Assembly: GCA_019925095.2 (NCBI GenBank)
Contig: CM034412.1
Coordinates: 13,554,001 to 13,618,000, forward strand
Length of the DNA stretch: 64,000 nucleotides
Source of the DNA: Dendrolimus kikuchii
Lineage: Eukaryota > Arthropoda > Insecta > Lepidoptera > Lasiocampidae
Reading direction: 5' to 3'
The position numbers and the translations under genes were made by a program. Positions 10,391 to 21,144 of this stretch are shown here, one piece after another. Positions within the stretch are counted from its first letter, which is position 1, and the number at the start of each line of letters is the position of its first letter. A model generated the notes under the pieces. The model was given only the letters and a program-made list of their open reading frames with translations. It did not search any database and was not told the origin of the DNA.

Positions 10391-11035
10391 CATTAATTTA
10401 TAATTCTTCACAATTCACAATTCTACTATAATTCTCAACGACGACTCTCTTGCATAATTTGTACTTATTCTATGTATATTTCGATTCATGTAAAAAGTTC
10501 AATAATAATAATCATACAGTCCATTACATCGAGTTTAATTTCCAAACAAGAAGCAACTTTACGAAATTTACCATCCCGGGAATCGGATATTGTAGAAAAC
10601 ATTTATTTTTTAATTTTCACTTACTTTTGAAGTCAATTTCTTTTTTGAACTTTTTTCCTTTTTTTTTACACAACAACATTATCTCATTTTGAAACATATT
10701 AATATCGTAAGGCGTGAACCATCTGTATCTTTCTAATCTATGAACCAACAAAGCTTTACTTGAATATCTTTGAAGTCCCTTGAAGTTTAATGTTGTTTCC
10801 TGCAGAAGTATTATTTTCTTGAGTCCTACAAAAGTGCTACAAGAAATGGAAGCCACAGTTATTAAGAACTTTCCTAGTTTCAAGAACTTATATGAGTTAC
10901 TTATAGGGCACAGTGTTTTCTTTACAATTACACTTTGTAGGCGATTTTGATGGTACCACCAAGAAAACGTCTTAAGTATGACGGAATCAATATTTATACT
11001 ACTTTCCCTCGAACCCTTTACAAAAATCCGTTTTT
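10391..11035. other. AT-rich intergenic, no gene seen
   Basis: The frames here (80-88 codons) are low-complexity and lack family character. Confidence 0.4.
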
Positions 11036-11346
11036 ATCCGTGCAGGAACGGAGAAAGAATACAATTTCCTGCGGCTGGGCGGCCTGTCGTAAGAGGCGAC
11101 AAAACAACCCACAGCCAGTTGGTAGGGCATTTGCCCGACTGGATGGCTACCACCTCTGGTCTAGAGTATGCCGCCATAACAACCTTGAGTTGTGTTCCGG
11201 CATTAGTGACTAGGCTCCAGTCTCCTTTAAGAGAGCAGCAGCGCATATGTAGCACCTTTGGTGTTGCAAATGTCCATAGGCGATGGTAACCGCTTTCCAT
11301 CAAGTGGGCCGTCTGCCTGTCTGCTGAACTCCTGCAATAAAAAAAA
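11036..11346 (+). repeat. Family S SINE-like element, copy 6
   Basis: A complete copy from TATCCGTGCAGGAACGG to CTCCTGCAATAAAAAAAA. Confidence 0.9.
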
Positions 11347-11654
11347 CACTATCTATACACACCAAGAGCAGGTTTCCTTAGAATCCATTTCGTCCAAAAA
11401 CATCTACTAACTTCGTCTATTAAATTCCATAATTGTTTGGCTTAGAATCAGGTTGAAAATCCTTTAATATTTTTTATTCCTACGATTCATCTTCTTGATA
11501 CTGTGAATCAAAACTAAACTGACTCGCCATACAAGCAAAATACTTTTGAACTTCTGCTCGCCAGTCTAAATCTCTCGGCCTAGTATCATTTTACTGTCTC
11601 GCCACTGTACTAGTTACGTGTGATCAAGGCATAATTGATTCACTTTGGTTGATC

Positions 11655-12345
11655 TGACGGCAGGACTGGTCCACAAATATCAAGCCGCTCAGCGGGCTGT
11701 GGAGCGAGCTATATTGGGTTTTTCTGTAATGGATAGAGTTAGAAATGAGGATATCCGAAGAGAACCAAGGTAACCGACATAGGTCGCAAAATTAGCACGT
11801 TGAAGTGGCAGTGGGCCGGTCACATTTCTTTTTTATCTGTGCAGGAACGGAGAAGAATACAATTTCCTGCGGCCGGGCGGCCTGTCGTAAGCGACGACTT
11901 AACAACCCACAGCCAGGTGGTAGGGCATTTGCCCGACTGGACGGCTACCACCCCTGGTCTAAAGTATGTCGCCATAACAACTTTGAGTTGTGTTCCGGCA
12001 TTAGTGACCAGGTCCCAGTCTCCCTTAAGAGAGCAACAGCGAATTTGTAGCAACATTGGTGTTGCAAATATCCATAGGCGGTGGTAACCGCTTTCCATCA
12101 AGTGGGCCGTCTCCCTGTCTGCTGATCTCCTGCAATAAAAATAAAAAAATTGTCGCAGGAGCGATAGCCTATGGAGTAGAGTCCTGGAGTGGAGATCGCG
12201 TCTCGGTAAACATAGTGTCGGACGCCCTTCAGCCTTATGGTCTGACGACCTGCGCAAGGTCACCGGTAAGCGCTGGATGAGGATGGCAGAGGACCGTGAT
12301 GAGGGGAGACCTACATTCAGCAGTGAACGGTGATTGGCTGACGAC
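11655..12345 (+). mobile_element. RTE-type LINE C-terminus, split by a family S copy
   Basis: The left part reads LVHKYQAAQRAVERAILGFS ... DRVRNEDIRR ... KWQWAGHI. After the family S insertion the right part continues in the expected order, WRSRLGKHSVGRPSALWSDD ... GKRWMRMAEDRDE. The motifs AAQRAVERAILG, WQWAGHI and VGRP..WSDDL..V.G.RWM are those of the C-terminal tail of endonuclease-RT proteins of RTE-like LINEs. Stops and frame changes show it is dead. Confidence 0.7.
11836..12147 (+). repeat. Family S SINE-like element, copy 7 (nested)
   Basis: A complete copy from ATCTGTGCAGGAACGG to TCCTGCAATAAAAATAAAAA, inserted in the LINE coding sequence at 11655-12345. Confidence 0.9.
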
Positions 12346-12683
12346 ATTGTTGATCCGTCTAATATGGCTTTATATCAATAAAAAGCCAGAAGTCAAGAAG
12401 ATTTACCTATGGCACGCTTAAAACTTAATCGTAATTACTTATAGCTTGACTTATTTACAGACCTACCATCGAGTCATAAGTTATTCATGCCCAACTTTCA
12501 GGGGTACTTAAGTTGCCGCATAAAACTGTTAGTACTTGTGATTTACGACACTTCGGCAACTTTGGAACGGAATTATTAAAATTCTGCAAGTTTGCATTAA
12601 TGAGAATAGAACCTATTAAAATGCAGCTGCTTGCATAATTAATTTCTCTATTAAATCATTTATCATATACACATATATATTAT

Positions 12684-13349
12684 TGTTACGAGTTGCGGGA
12701 TTCGAATTAAAATGCCGTTGGACTTATTATAGAGTTTATTAGAACTATACAAACTCGTATAACACAGGTACAAATATAACTGAACACAAAAAATCCAAAC
12801 GTAATGCAGAAGGTCATATACTTGCGAATCTCCCGTTGATAAAATCCATAGCCCGGGTTGTCTGGAAGAGATCGCTCTAAAGCGATAAGGGCGCCCTTTG
12901 TTCCTACTTTAATGGTTAAATGTGACTACTGTAAATTGTTTATTTTATGTGTATGTGGTGAACAATAAAGAGTTTTCTATCTTCTATCTATCTAAGGTCG
13001 TAATTCAATAAACGCGCAAAGTCCGTCAGTATTAGATACCCGAATGTACACACGTCACGCCTTGATCGTGGTTCTCGCTCAACTGAATCGTCTTTCCATC
13101 GGGCCGTCGTTTTATACTTCACACGTGCAAAAGAATCCGCAACACCTGGCTAATGATGCTAACGAGCTACTACAATAGGACAATAGGCTATTCTCCAGAA
13201 TAATTAGAAACGTATGCCAATAAATAAGTGAATAAAAAAAGACGATCATAAAAGGATTACAATTAGTTCAAATGCCGACAGGTAATAAAATGTGCTTTCA
13301 TAGATTTGTACGTGGAATTAATGTCTTTGTCGGCTTTTAGATTGTAACA
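12684..13349 (-). repeat. Solo-LTR-like unit, copy 1
   Basis: On the minus strand it runs from TGTTAC to TCGTAACA, i.e. TG...CA ends. Shared blocks with 20251-20621 and 23970-24400 are TAATAAACTCTATAATAAG (polyadenylation-like), GTACCTGTGTTAT-like, and GCGTTTATTGAATTACG-like sequence. A LINE tail is inserted at 12816-12993. No clear target duplication was found. Confidence 0.5.
12816..12993 (+). mobile_element. LINE tail ending in (ATCT)n, copy 1, nested
   Basis: GGGTTGTCTGGAAGAGATCG ... AACAATAAAGAGTTTTC then CTATCTATCT. It is flanked by AAGGTC on both sides (12810-12815 and 12994-12999). Same family as 24832-24965 and 26885-27015. Confidence 0.65.
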
Positions 13350-13454
13350 CTATCATGTTTGTTTCCGAAGGCGGCCGAAAGGCACTGTCAGGAACCCTCC
13401 CCAATGACGAGGATGAGCTACCAAACAACGTCGCAAACACCGAACACGTGTTGG

Positions 13455-13585
13455 AGTCGCCGCTATGCTCACACTTTGCTATATTCACGATATGCTAGGC
13501 TACGTTTACGCTATGCTCCTTTCATGCTACGCTACGCTCTAGCTACGCTACATTCACGCTACGCTACGTTCACGCAAACGACGAT
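13455..13585. repeat. Degenerate short tandem repeat (CTACGCTACGTTCACG type)
   Basis: Irregular repetition of GCTACGCTA / TTCACGCTA motifs. The frame through it is repeat-derived. Confidence 0.5.
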
Positions 13586-13649
13586 AGCTTTTAGCTTGCA
13601 CAGACTGAAAACTATCGGTTTTGTACTTAAATTAAACGTAGTTAATCGT

Positions 13650-13963
13650 AAGGAATGGAATGCTCCGGTGGTTCGGGCATGTGGAAAGAATGCATGATGA
13701 AAGAATGACTAAACAGATATACAATGCAAAAGTGGATAGATGCAGAAGTCGTGGAAGGCCACGACACACCTTCCATGATCAAATTGATCGTGTACTAGCA
13801 GAAGGTGATGTCAGGAGCCTTAACAACAGACGAGCGTGTATGACAAGAGTTATGAATGTCAATGAAGCAAGTGTGGTGTGTAAGAATAAGCGTGAATGGC
13901 GCTCTGTTGTTCGTGCCTACCCCGCAAGGGAACTGGCGTGAAGTTATGTATGTATGTATGTAT
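13650..13963 (+). mobile_element. Family R RTE-like LINE, copy C
   Basis: The frame 13660-13941 encodes the C-terminal 93 residues (MLRWFGHVERMHDERMTKQI ... ARELA). The stop is followed by AGT(TATG)n. A perfect 12-bp duplication GTAGTTAATCGT flanks it (13638-13649 and 13964-13975). Confidence 0.92.
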
Positions 13964-14041
13964 GTAGTTAATCGTTTTCAAATTAAACTCACGGTATTTA
14001 TTTAGATTTAAAAAGTTGTTTTAAAGATATTTTAACAAATA

Positions 14042-14575
14042 TTAGCGGCCCCGGCAGACGTTGTCCTGCTCTGAAAAAATATAAATCTAGGACCCGATCC
14101 CAGCGCCACCTACCGGTTCTAATTGCGAATCTAAACCATCCGGGAACCCACTCAAACACAAAAACAAAATCACCAAAATCGCTCCAGGTGATTAAGAGGA
14201 TTCAAGAACCCGATCTCAGCGCTACCTACCGGTTCCAACGGGATGAAAAGTATCCTACGCCCGTCTCCTGGTTCTAAGCTACCTCCCCACCAATTTTCAG
14301 CCAAATCCGTATAGCCGTTCTTGAGTTATAAATAGTATAATTCCATTCCCTCGCAACGTATACGCTCGTACGCTTTACTATCTCGTACCTAAATAGGTCA
14401 CTTTCATCCCTTATCTAACAATCTACTATTAACGCCTGTTTTTTTATATGTAAATTTTGTAGAATTTGTTGTAAAAATATTAAATTTATAAACTCCTGTA
14501 CTAGACTCGACTACTCGACTATTCCTTAACGATAAACAGCACGGACGTGTAAATTATTATATATATAGATTACAG
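14042..14575 (+). repeat. Family G dispersed repeat, longest copy
   Basis: It starts GCGGCCCCGGCAGACGTTGT and contains two AGCGC(C/T)ACCTACCGGTTC blocks. It continues through TTGAGTTATAAATAGTATAA and a 3' part repeated in inverse at 33110-33350, and ends TATATATAGATTA. No coding capacity was recognised; class unclear (SINE or Helitron-like). Confidence 0.6.
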
Positions 14576-15018
14576 GTGCACTGAATTTATTAAAATCTAT
14601 CAACAAAACAAACTCGATGCTTATATAAAATAGAATCGCTAAAGCTTTAAGGAAACTAACTTAACTGATCAACGAGCGACAAGCCAAAAGTACAATAAAT
14701 GCTAGATTGAAGGACATTACAAAAGTGAAACACCACAGAGAAAAACACGATAATCGAATACAATGCCATCTGAGAAACTCACTACTTTCGTCATAAAAAC
14801 TTATTTGACAAAAATAGTTAAGTAAAGTTGGGCAATCTGACCCCTGGCCTTTTAATGGCTGTATCGGCTTGACCTGAATTAGTTAACTTTTCCTCAGTGT
14901 TAATGTAGACGATTCAACTCCGTCATTGTCAATGTTCCGGAGAAACTAAACTTTGTCAGCTTTGTGAAATCAAGTCTAAGAACTGTTTTTCAGCCGTTTT
15001 GTTATCTTGGCCTGTGTA
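14576..15018. other. AT-rich intergenic, no gene seen
   Basis: Borders the satellite array on the left. Nothing recognised. Confidence 0.4.
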
Positions 15019-16350
15019 TATGTATTTAACGGAACAGCTTGACTTGTAAGTAGTTAGGTAACGGAATAGCTTGACCTGTATGTATGTAAGTATTTAACGA
15101 TACAGCTTGAACTATATGTAGGTAGGTAACGGAATAAGTTGACCTGTATGTATGTAAGTATTTAACGATACAGCTTGAACCATATGTAAGTAGGTAACGA
15201 AATAGGTTGACCTGTAGATTTGTAGGTATGTAACGGAATAGCTTGACCTATATGTAGGTAGGTAACGGAATAGGTTGACCTGTAGATTTGTAGGTATGTA
15301 ACAGAATAGCTTGACCTATATGTAGGTAGGTAACGGAATAGGTTGACCTGTAGGTTTGTAGGTATGTAACGGAATAGCTTGACCTATATATAGGTAGGTA
15401 ACGGAATAAGTTGACCTGTAGATTTGTAGGTATGTAACAGAATAGCTTGACCTATATGTAGGTAGGTAACGGAATAAGTTGACCTGTAGGTTTGTAGGTA
15501 TGTAACAGAATAGCTTGACCTATATGTAGGTAGGTAACGGAATAGGTTGACCTGTAGGTTTGTAGGTATGTAACGGAATAGCTTGATCTGTATGTAGGTA
15601 GGTAACGGAATAGGTTGACCTGTAGGTTTGTAGGTATGTAACGGAATAGCTTGATCTGTATGTAGGTAGGTAACGGAATAGGTTGACCTGTAGGTTTGTA
15701 GGTATGTAACGGAATAGCTTGACCTATATGTAGGTAGGTAACGGAATAGGTTGACCTGTAGATTTGTAGGTATGTAACAGAATAGCTTGACCTATATGTA
15801 GGTAGGTAACGGAATAGGTTGACCTGTAGGTTTGTAGGTATGTAACGGAATAGCTTGATCTGTATGTAGGTAGGTAACGGAATAGGTTGACCTGTAGGTT
15901 TGTAGGTATGTAACAGAATAGCTTGACCTATATGTAGGTAGGTAACGGAATAGGTTGACCTGTAGGTTTGTAGGTATGTAACGGAATAGCTTGATCTGTA
16001 TGTTTGTAGGTATGTAACGGAATAGCTTGACCTGTATGTAAGTAGGGAGCGGAATAGCTAATACTTTATATATGTACGTATTTAGCGGAACAGCTTGACC
16101 TGTAGATAGGTAGGTTACGGAATAGCTTGACCTGTATGTATGTAGGTATGTAACGGTATAGATTGACCTAGTAGGTAGGTTACGCAATAACTTGAACTGT
16201 ATGTATGTAGGTATTTCACGGAACAGCTTGACCTGTAGGTAGGTAGGTAACGGAATAGCTTGATCTGTATGTAGTTATGTAACGGAATAGATTGACCTGC
16301 ATGTTTGTAGGTATGTAACGGAATAATATAACCTGTATGTATGCGGCCGC
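15019..16350. repeat. Higher-order minisatellite, 68-bp dimer (36+32 bp)
   Basis: Units of the type AACGGAATAGGTTGACCTGT + AGGTTTGTAGGTATGT (36 bp) alternate with AACGGAATAGCTTGACCTAT + ATGTAGGTAGGT (32 bp). The GCTTGA anchor recurs at 15037, 15105, 15173, 15241, 15309, 15377, 15445, 15513, 15581, 15649, 15717, 15785, 15853, 15921 and 15989, exactly 68 bp apart each time. The array then becomes irregular to about 16350. Roughly 20 dimers. The 131-codon minus frame inside it is repeat-derived. Confidence 0.95.
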
Positions 16351-17035
16351 CGCTAATCTACTTTTATCCCAATTTCAGTGGAGTATTATGTAACGCCATA
16401 TAGTCTACATCTCTTTACATAGACCCTCCCTTCCTATTTCCCTTTAGATAGTATTTTCCCAAAGAAATTAAAATAAAATACAAATACAGACAAACGGGCG
16501 GACGGACATGACTAAAACATAAAGGATGTTCCTATTTTGCTAATATGACTATACCTCAAAAACAAGGATTTAACTAAATTTCTCAACGCTTATAAGAAAG
16601 TCTGACAAAGATCTCCCAGAGAGCAAGTTATTTCTATACGGACCTAACCATTTTCATATTCTGAGGCATCTCTTTGTGCAAGATTCAAAGCAAACGTAAG
16701 GTTTCGGTAGACATCCTAGCCGATCTGGGGGTCTACTACAAGTTTGAATACGACTAAATTCTTCGATATTAAAACTACCTTTTTTTTCTCTTTTGTCTTT
16801 TTAATCGTTCTTTCTATTTCTCAACTATTTTCAGTAATCGACTAAGGGCCGGTTTCTATATCTTAATATTCGTTGACTTTATGTTTTTGGTTGAATTTTG
16901 TTATTACTTGTATGGATAGTACGGCAAATGAACGGTCGATAAGATAAAGAAACTGGTAATAAAAGACTCGTTATTTTTATTATTATCACAAGTGATTTAG
17001 ATATTTTATACGTGATTTTATAATTACGTAAACAG
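16351..17035. other. Intergenic, no gene seen
   Basis: It starts with a NotI-like GCGGCCGC at the array edge, then AT-rich unique sequence. Confidence 0.4.
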
Positions 17036-17128
17036 ATATACAATGCAAAAGTGGATGGATGCAGAAGTCGTGGAAGGCCACGACACACCTTCCATGATCA
17101 AATTGATCGTGTACTAGCATAAGGTGAT
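17036..17128 (+). mobile_element. Family R fragment, copy D (no tail)
   Basis: Matches the family R ORF from ACAGATATACAATGCAAAAG to ATCGTGTACTAGCA, then leaves the family. It lacks the 3' end and tail, unlike all other copies, so deletion after insertion is likely. Confidence 0.75.
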
Positions 17129-17287
17129 GCCACGAATAAGTTTTTATTTTCATAGGAAATCTGAATTAAAACTCTCAATTTTTTAACTTTAATCAGTTAT
17201 AAATTGAAATTTCTGATCATCTTTTTAATTTATTTTATACCTTTATGATTGCTTCACAATATAAATTATAATTAATAATTAAAAAAA

Positions 17288-17752
17288 TACATACATACAT
17301 TACTTCACTACCCTTGCGGGGTAGGCACGAACAACAGAGCGCCATTTAGGCTTATTCTTACACACCTCACTTGCTTCTTTGACATTCATATTTCTTGTCA
17401 TGCACGCTCGTCTGTTCTTAAGGCTCCTGACATCACCTTCTGCTAGTATACGATCAATTTGATCATGAAAGGTGTGTCGTGGCCTTCGACGACTTCTACA
17501 TCCATCCACTTTTGCATTGTATATCTGTTTAGTCATTCTTTCATCATGCATTCTTTCTACATGCCCGAACCACCAGAGCATTCCTTTCCTTACCTTCACC
17601 CCGACACTCTCTTTCAGACCAACTGTCTTTCTTACTGCGGTATTACGAACGCGGTCCGCGAGCGTCACTCCGCAGATTTTGCGCAATGCTCGCATCTCGA
17701 CCGCGTTTACTCTACTTTAATACTCTCTCTTCCATATCCAACTCTCGCTTCC
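17288..17752 (-). mobile_element. Family R RTE-like LINE, copy E
   Basis: The minus frame 17300-17695 (131 residues) covers MRALRKICGVTLADRVRNT ... MLWWFGHVERMHDERMTKQI, and ends RVVK instead of ARELA because of small changes near the stop. The (ATAC)n tail is at the left. AAAAAAATA occurs at both edges as a possible target duplication. Confidence 0.88.
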
Positions 17753-18057
17753 AAAAAAATAAATAAGAGAAAACAATAAGATTAATCATACATACAGTAG
17801 TAACAATAATTATCTAAATTATGTCAATTTTATAATGTTTTATCATTCATAAACATGTTTATATTATAATACTATTGGTGTCAGTTGCTTCTTTTAAAAT
17901 GAAACTCGATATAGACTGGACTGTATGATTATTATTAACGTTATTTGCATTTAAATTATACATAGAAGAATCACGTATTGGTGCTATTACGAAAAAGTTA
18001 GTGCGCGAGAGAGTCGAGTGAGAGTAATGTGAGAGTGGTAAGTGATCCTTCCGGCTT

Positions 18058-18200
18058 CCAAGGCCGTATCTATATCCCGCGTTCCGTCCGACGCCTAGCT
18101 GCTAATTGTGCGAGCTATGAACGTCGGTGGCATGCGTGGCGCGGAGAGTAGGTGTGCTCCGGCGGGCGGGTCAGGAGAGTGCTCTCTGTCCGCAACAAAT
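18058..18200 (-). repeat. GC-rich 140-bp dispersed repeat, copy 2
   Basis: Reverse complement of 10245-10390 with substitutions, e.g. CCGGCGGGCGGGTCAGGAGA. Confidence 0.65.
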
Positions 18201-18274
18201 ACCTTAGTTAATGTTTCATCAATCGGTTTCACACCGGTGTTAAGTGACAATACGTCTGTTTTTGTATATTTTAG

Positions 18275-18600
18275 TTGAAGTACAGCAGCCAGGTTGACGA
18301 CCTGATGAATAGCGGTTACCGTCACCCATGGACGGTTGCGACACCAGAGATGTCACCAACGCGTTGCTGGTCTCAAAGAAATCTTATGACACCCTTTTTT
18401 TAACAACCCTATATCGTAGCCCTGGGCTAAACCTCAGCTGGGAGTTCACTCCAAATTCCCATGGTGTGCAAGAGAAACGTTCTTAAAAAACGCTGTATAC
18501 ATGAGCGAAGCGGATCAAGGAAGTGAGGAGAACGCCCAACCGATAGCGAGCGGTGCGGTGATAGAAAGAAGACGAAGGCACCATTCTAAATAGCCTGAAA
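18275..18600 (-). mobile_element. Family J LINE 3' end, copy 2, decayed
   Basis: Shares with 5225-5570 the tail (GCGGTTACCGTCACCCATGG), the ATGTCACCAACGCGTTGCTG block and the ATGAGCGAAGCGGATCAAGG / GACGAAGGCACCATTCTAAA blocks. The reading frame is destroyed. Confidence 0.75.
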
Positions 18601-18954
18601 TAATGCCTGTCCATTCAGCTTGGCAGGTATTTTTAAGTTACAAGTGGTAATCGAAACAAATGATCTACAAGTAGTGTAAAAAATGATTCCGTGGTACACC
18701 CCATAATAATGCAGAAATTCTTTGTTGAGAAATATGTAAGGGGTCAGGTTAAACCGGGCTTATGGCTATTTCTATCCCATCCCATTGATAATAGATTACT
18801 TTTAAGTTCCTTATGTGAAATCGAATCCTTTCTTCTTCTTTAACAGAAGAAAGAAAGAAAGAAAATATATTTATTTAGAACTACATACTCGTACATACAA
18901 TCTAAAAACTAGGTATAATATTATAAAACTGTAAAAGTCTAAGTGTAGTCTTTT
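18601..18954. other. Intergenic, no gene seen
   Basis: AT-rich sequence without recognisable features. Confidence 0.4.
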
Positions 18955-19210
18955 GTGTTTGTTCGGGATTCACACAAAAACTATTGGGCCGATTTCGATG
19001 CGGTTTTCGTTGCCCGTCAGCAAATTCCCGGACTTAAAATCTCCGGTACTGTAAATCCCGGGAATCCCGCGAGAATTTTCTTGAGACCAGTTTGAAGTGG
19101 CCAGATCGAGAATTTTTTAAATTCCGATGCAATATTTTTACTGATCCAAATTCTCTGTGTACAACGACTGTGGTTTGCTACCCATCAATATGGACGAAGT
19201 CGCAGCTGAA
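18955..19210. repeat. TTCGGGATTCAC family repeat, copy 1
   Basis: TTGTTCGGGATTCACACAAA ... GGGCCGATTTCGATGCGGTT ... TAAATCCCGGGAATCCCGCG. Related pieces occur at 21145-21300, 22000-22065 and 22590-22700. Confidence 0.5.
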
Positions 19211-19299
19211 CCTTAGTAATATAATATATCTGTAATTAGTTCCAGTTTGTACAATCCATTTAAAAATCACACACAGCTTGTTTTATTCCATTTCAACAT

Positions 19300-19465
19300 C
19301 TACCCGCCCTTAATGAAAAACTCTTTAGATGAAATTATTTTTATGCGAGTGATTGAATCCCGGGATGCTTAGATATACCATTGGACCCGGTAGGTGGCGC
19401 TGTAATTGGGTACTATATTTTTATTTCTTCGAAACAGGACGACGACTGCCAGGCCGCCAGTTATC
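19300..19465 (-). repeat. Family G fragment, copy 3
   Basis: CCCGGTAGGTGGCGCTGTAA and AACAGGACGACGACTGCCAG are the reverse complement of the family G start. Confidence 0.5.
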
Positions 19466-19479
19466 TATATTATTTAATT

Positions 19480-19800
19480 AATTATAAAGAGGAAATATTT
19501 GTATTTGTGTATGTTTGTAACGAATAAACTCAAAAACTGCTGGACCGATTTCAAAAATTCTTTTACCATTAAAATGCTACATTATCCCAGATTAATATGG
19601 GCTATATTTATTAGTAGAAAAAAATAGGTATCCCTACTAAAACTTCAATATTGTAATCCAAGGTGTAAAAAAAATAGTGTTTGAGTGGGTCCCGGGATGG
19701 TTTAGATTGATAATTAGACCCGGTAGGTGGCGCTGGAATCGGATTATAGATTTTTATTTTTTAGGGCAGGACAACGTCTGCCGGAACCGCTAGTATTACA
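19480..19800 (-). repeat. Family G dispersed repeat, copy 4
   Basis: Contains CTGGACCGATTTCAAAAATT, GACCCGGTAGGTGGCGCTGG and AACGTCTGCCGGAACCGCTA. It abuts copy 3 in the same direction. Confidence 0.55.
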
Positions 19801-20154
19801 TAATAGATTAATAATGTTACTACTATTTTCCCATTTATTTAGGAAATCTTGAAAGTTACCGCTTTTGTTTATATAGATCCAAAGACAGTTCCCAGAACGC
19901 TGTCTTATTTGAGTTCAATCACGAAACAAACATTCGTTCTTATTGGATTTACTTAGCAAATAAGTTGCCTTGCTCCCGGAAGACCGTCTGAAGAGCTTGA
20001 CTAACTTTTAACTGAATTATTGATGGTACAGATGAAAAATTAAAGCCAGATGCATCCGATGTTGAAGATAATCTTTAGGGAACTCAAGTTTTAGTTTTCG
20101 TAGTGAAAATGTGTTTTTTATTCAAAGTGCGTTGCTTTTAGTTGGAATCTATCC

Positions 20155-20680
20155 TATTAATATTATAAACGCGAAAGTTTGTAAGAATGTACGTTTATTA
20201 CTCTGTCACGCAAACACTACAGAATGGATTTTGATGAAACTTTACAATAATGTTACGACCGATGTGCCGACAAAAGTAGATCACACCTGTGTTTAAAATT
20301 TGTGATTAGAAAACAGCCCATTGTGTATTGTAATCTTTTATGGCAGTCATTAGCCAGGTGTGTCTAACTGATTCTAAGAAATACGGTCTACGTGGTCGGG
20401 CAGCCATATTGTATCGGTGCAGTATAAAGCAATGGCCCAATGGAGAGATAGGCAGTCTAGCGATAGCCACAAGCGAAGCAAGAGGTTATTGAATCGTGCA
20501 TTACATTTGCACTGGTTGTGTTCAGTTATATTTGTACCTGTGTTATACGCGTTTGTATAGTTCTAATAAATTCTATAATAGTTCTAACGGCATTTTAATT
20601 CGTATTATCCAAAATATAACAATTTTTCATCATCACGCGGGTGAAATCGCGGGCGCAGCTAATCTTCTATAATAATATAA
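20155..20680 (-). repeat. Metulj/RTE-type element interrupted by an LTR-like unit
   Basis: 20155-20250 holds the 3' part (AACGCGAAAGTTTGTAAGAA, GATGAAACTTTACAATAATG). 20622-20680 holds the head (CACGCGGGTGAAATCGCGGG). Both match 1993-2225 in reverse. About 55 bp of the middle is missing at the interruption. Confidence 0.6.
20251..20621 (+). repeat. Solo-LTR-like unit, copy 2
   Basis: Begins TGTTACGACCGATGTGCC. It holds TTCTAATAAATTCTATAA (AATAAA polyadenylation-like) and TAACGGCATTTTAATTCG, and ends in a segment aligned in length with the TCGTAACA end of copy 1. It lies inside the Metulj-type element at 20155-20680. Confidence 0.5.
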
Positions 20681-21144
20681 CAAATCTATTGGGGGTATCG
20701 AATTTGTAATATGATTTTAAAAAGAAATAAGAACCAAGGATGCTAACTCAGGCCAGCAAATTTCTTAAATGCAACTTTCAGAAATTTTGTCTGTCTGTGT
20801 TTTAGAGCATCACGTGAAAGTTACTGAACAGAATATAATGAAACACAAAGATAAATTATATTGCAGGTCATCAATTAGGATACTGTTTTCTCTGACGAAT
20901 GACGTCGTTTCTGTGAAATAGAAGATTACAGTAAAAAAGATGGCGCTAGTGTCGTGTGTTTTTTTTTGTCGTTTCATGTCACTAACAAACAAGTCATCAC
21001 GGCGACGCGAAAGAAGTTTCGCTGGCAGTGCTAATGTATCATATTATAAAATTCTAAACATGGCGTGTATATACATTAAAACTATTTAAAAAAACTGGAA
21101 TAGACTAATAAACGATAGAGAATACGAAGCAATTTTTTTTAGTT

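Noticed and set aside
11036..11303. 80-90 codon frames in family S copies on both strands (e.g. with SGYHRLWTFATPKVL)
   Set aside because: They recur only because the repeat recurs. Different copies are open in different frames and carry indels, and only the last ~10 codons reflect an ancestral LINE ORF.
13359..13697. 112-codon frame with Arg/Tyr/Leu repeats
   Set aside because: It runs through a degenerate tandem repeat and into a family R copy in the wrong frame.
15792..16187. 131-codon minus frame in the satellite
   Set aside because: The 68-bp period is not a multiple of three, so the frame cycles through all three readings of the repeat. It is open because the repeat has no stop on that strand.
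15019..16350. CRISPR-like array
   Set aside because: The spacing is regular, but the 'spacers' are themselves repeats, and the surroundings are clearly eukaryotic.
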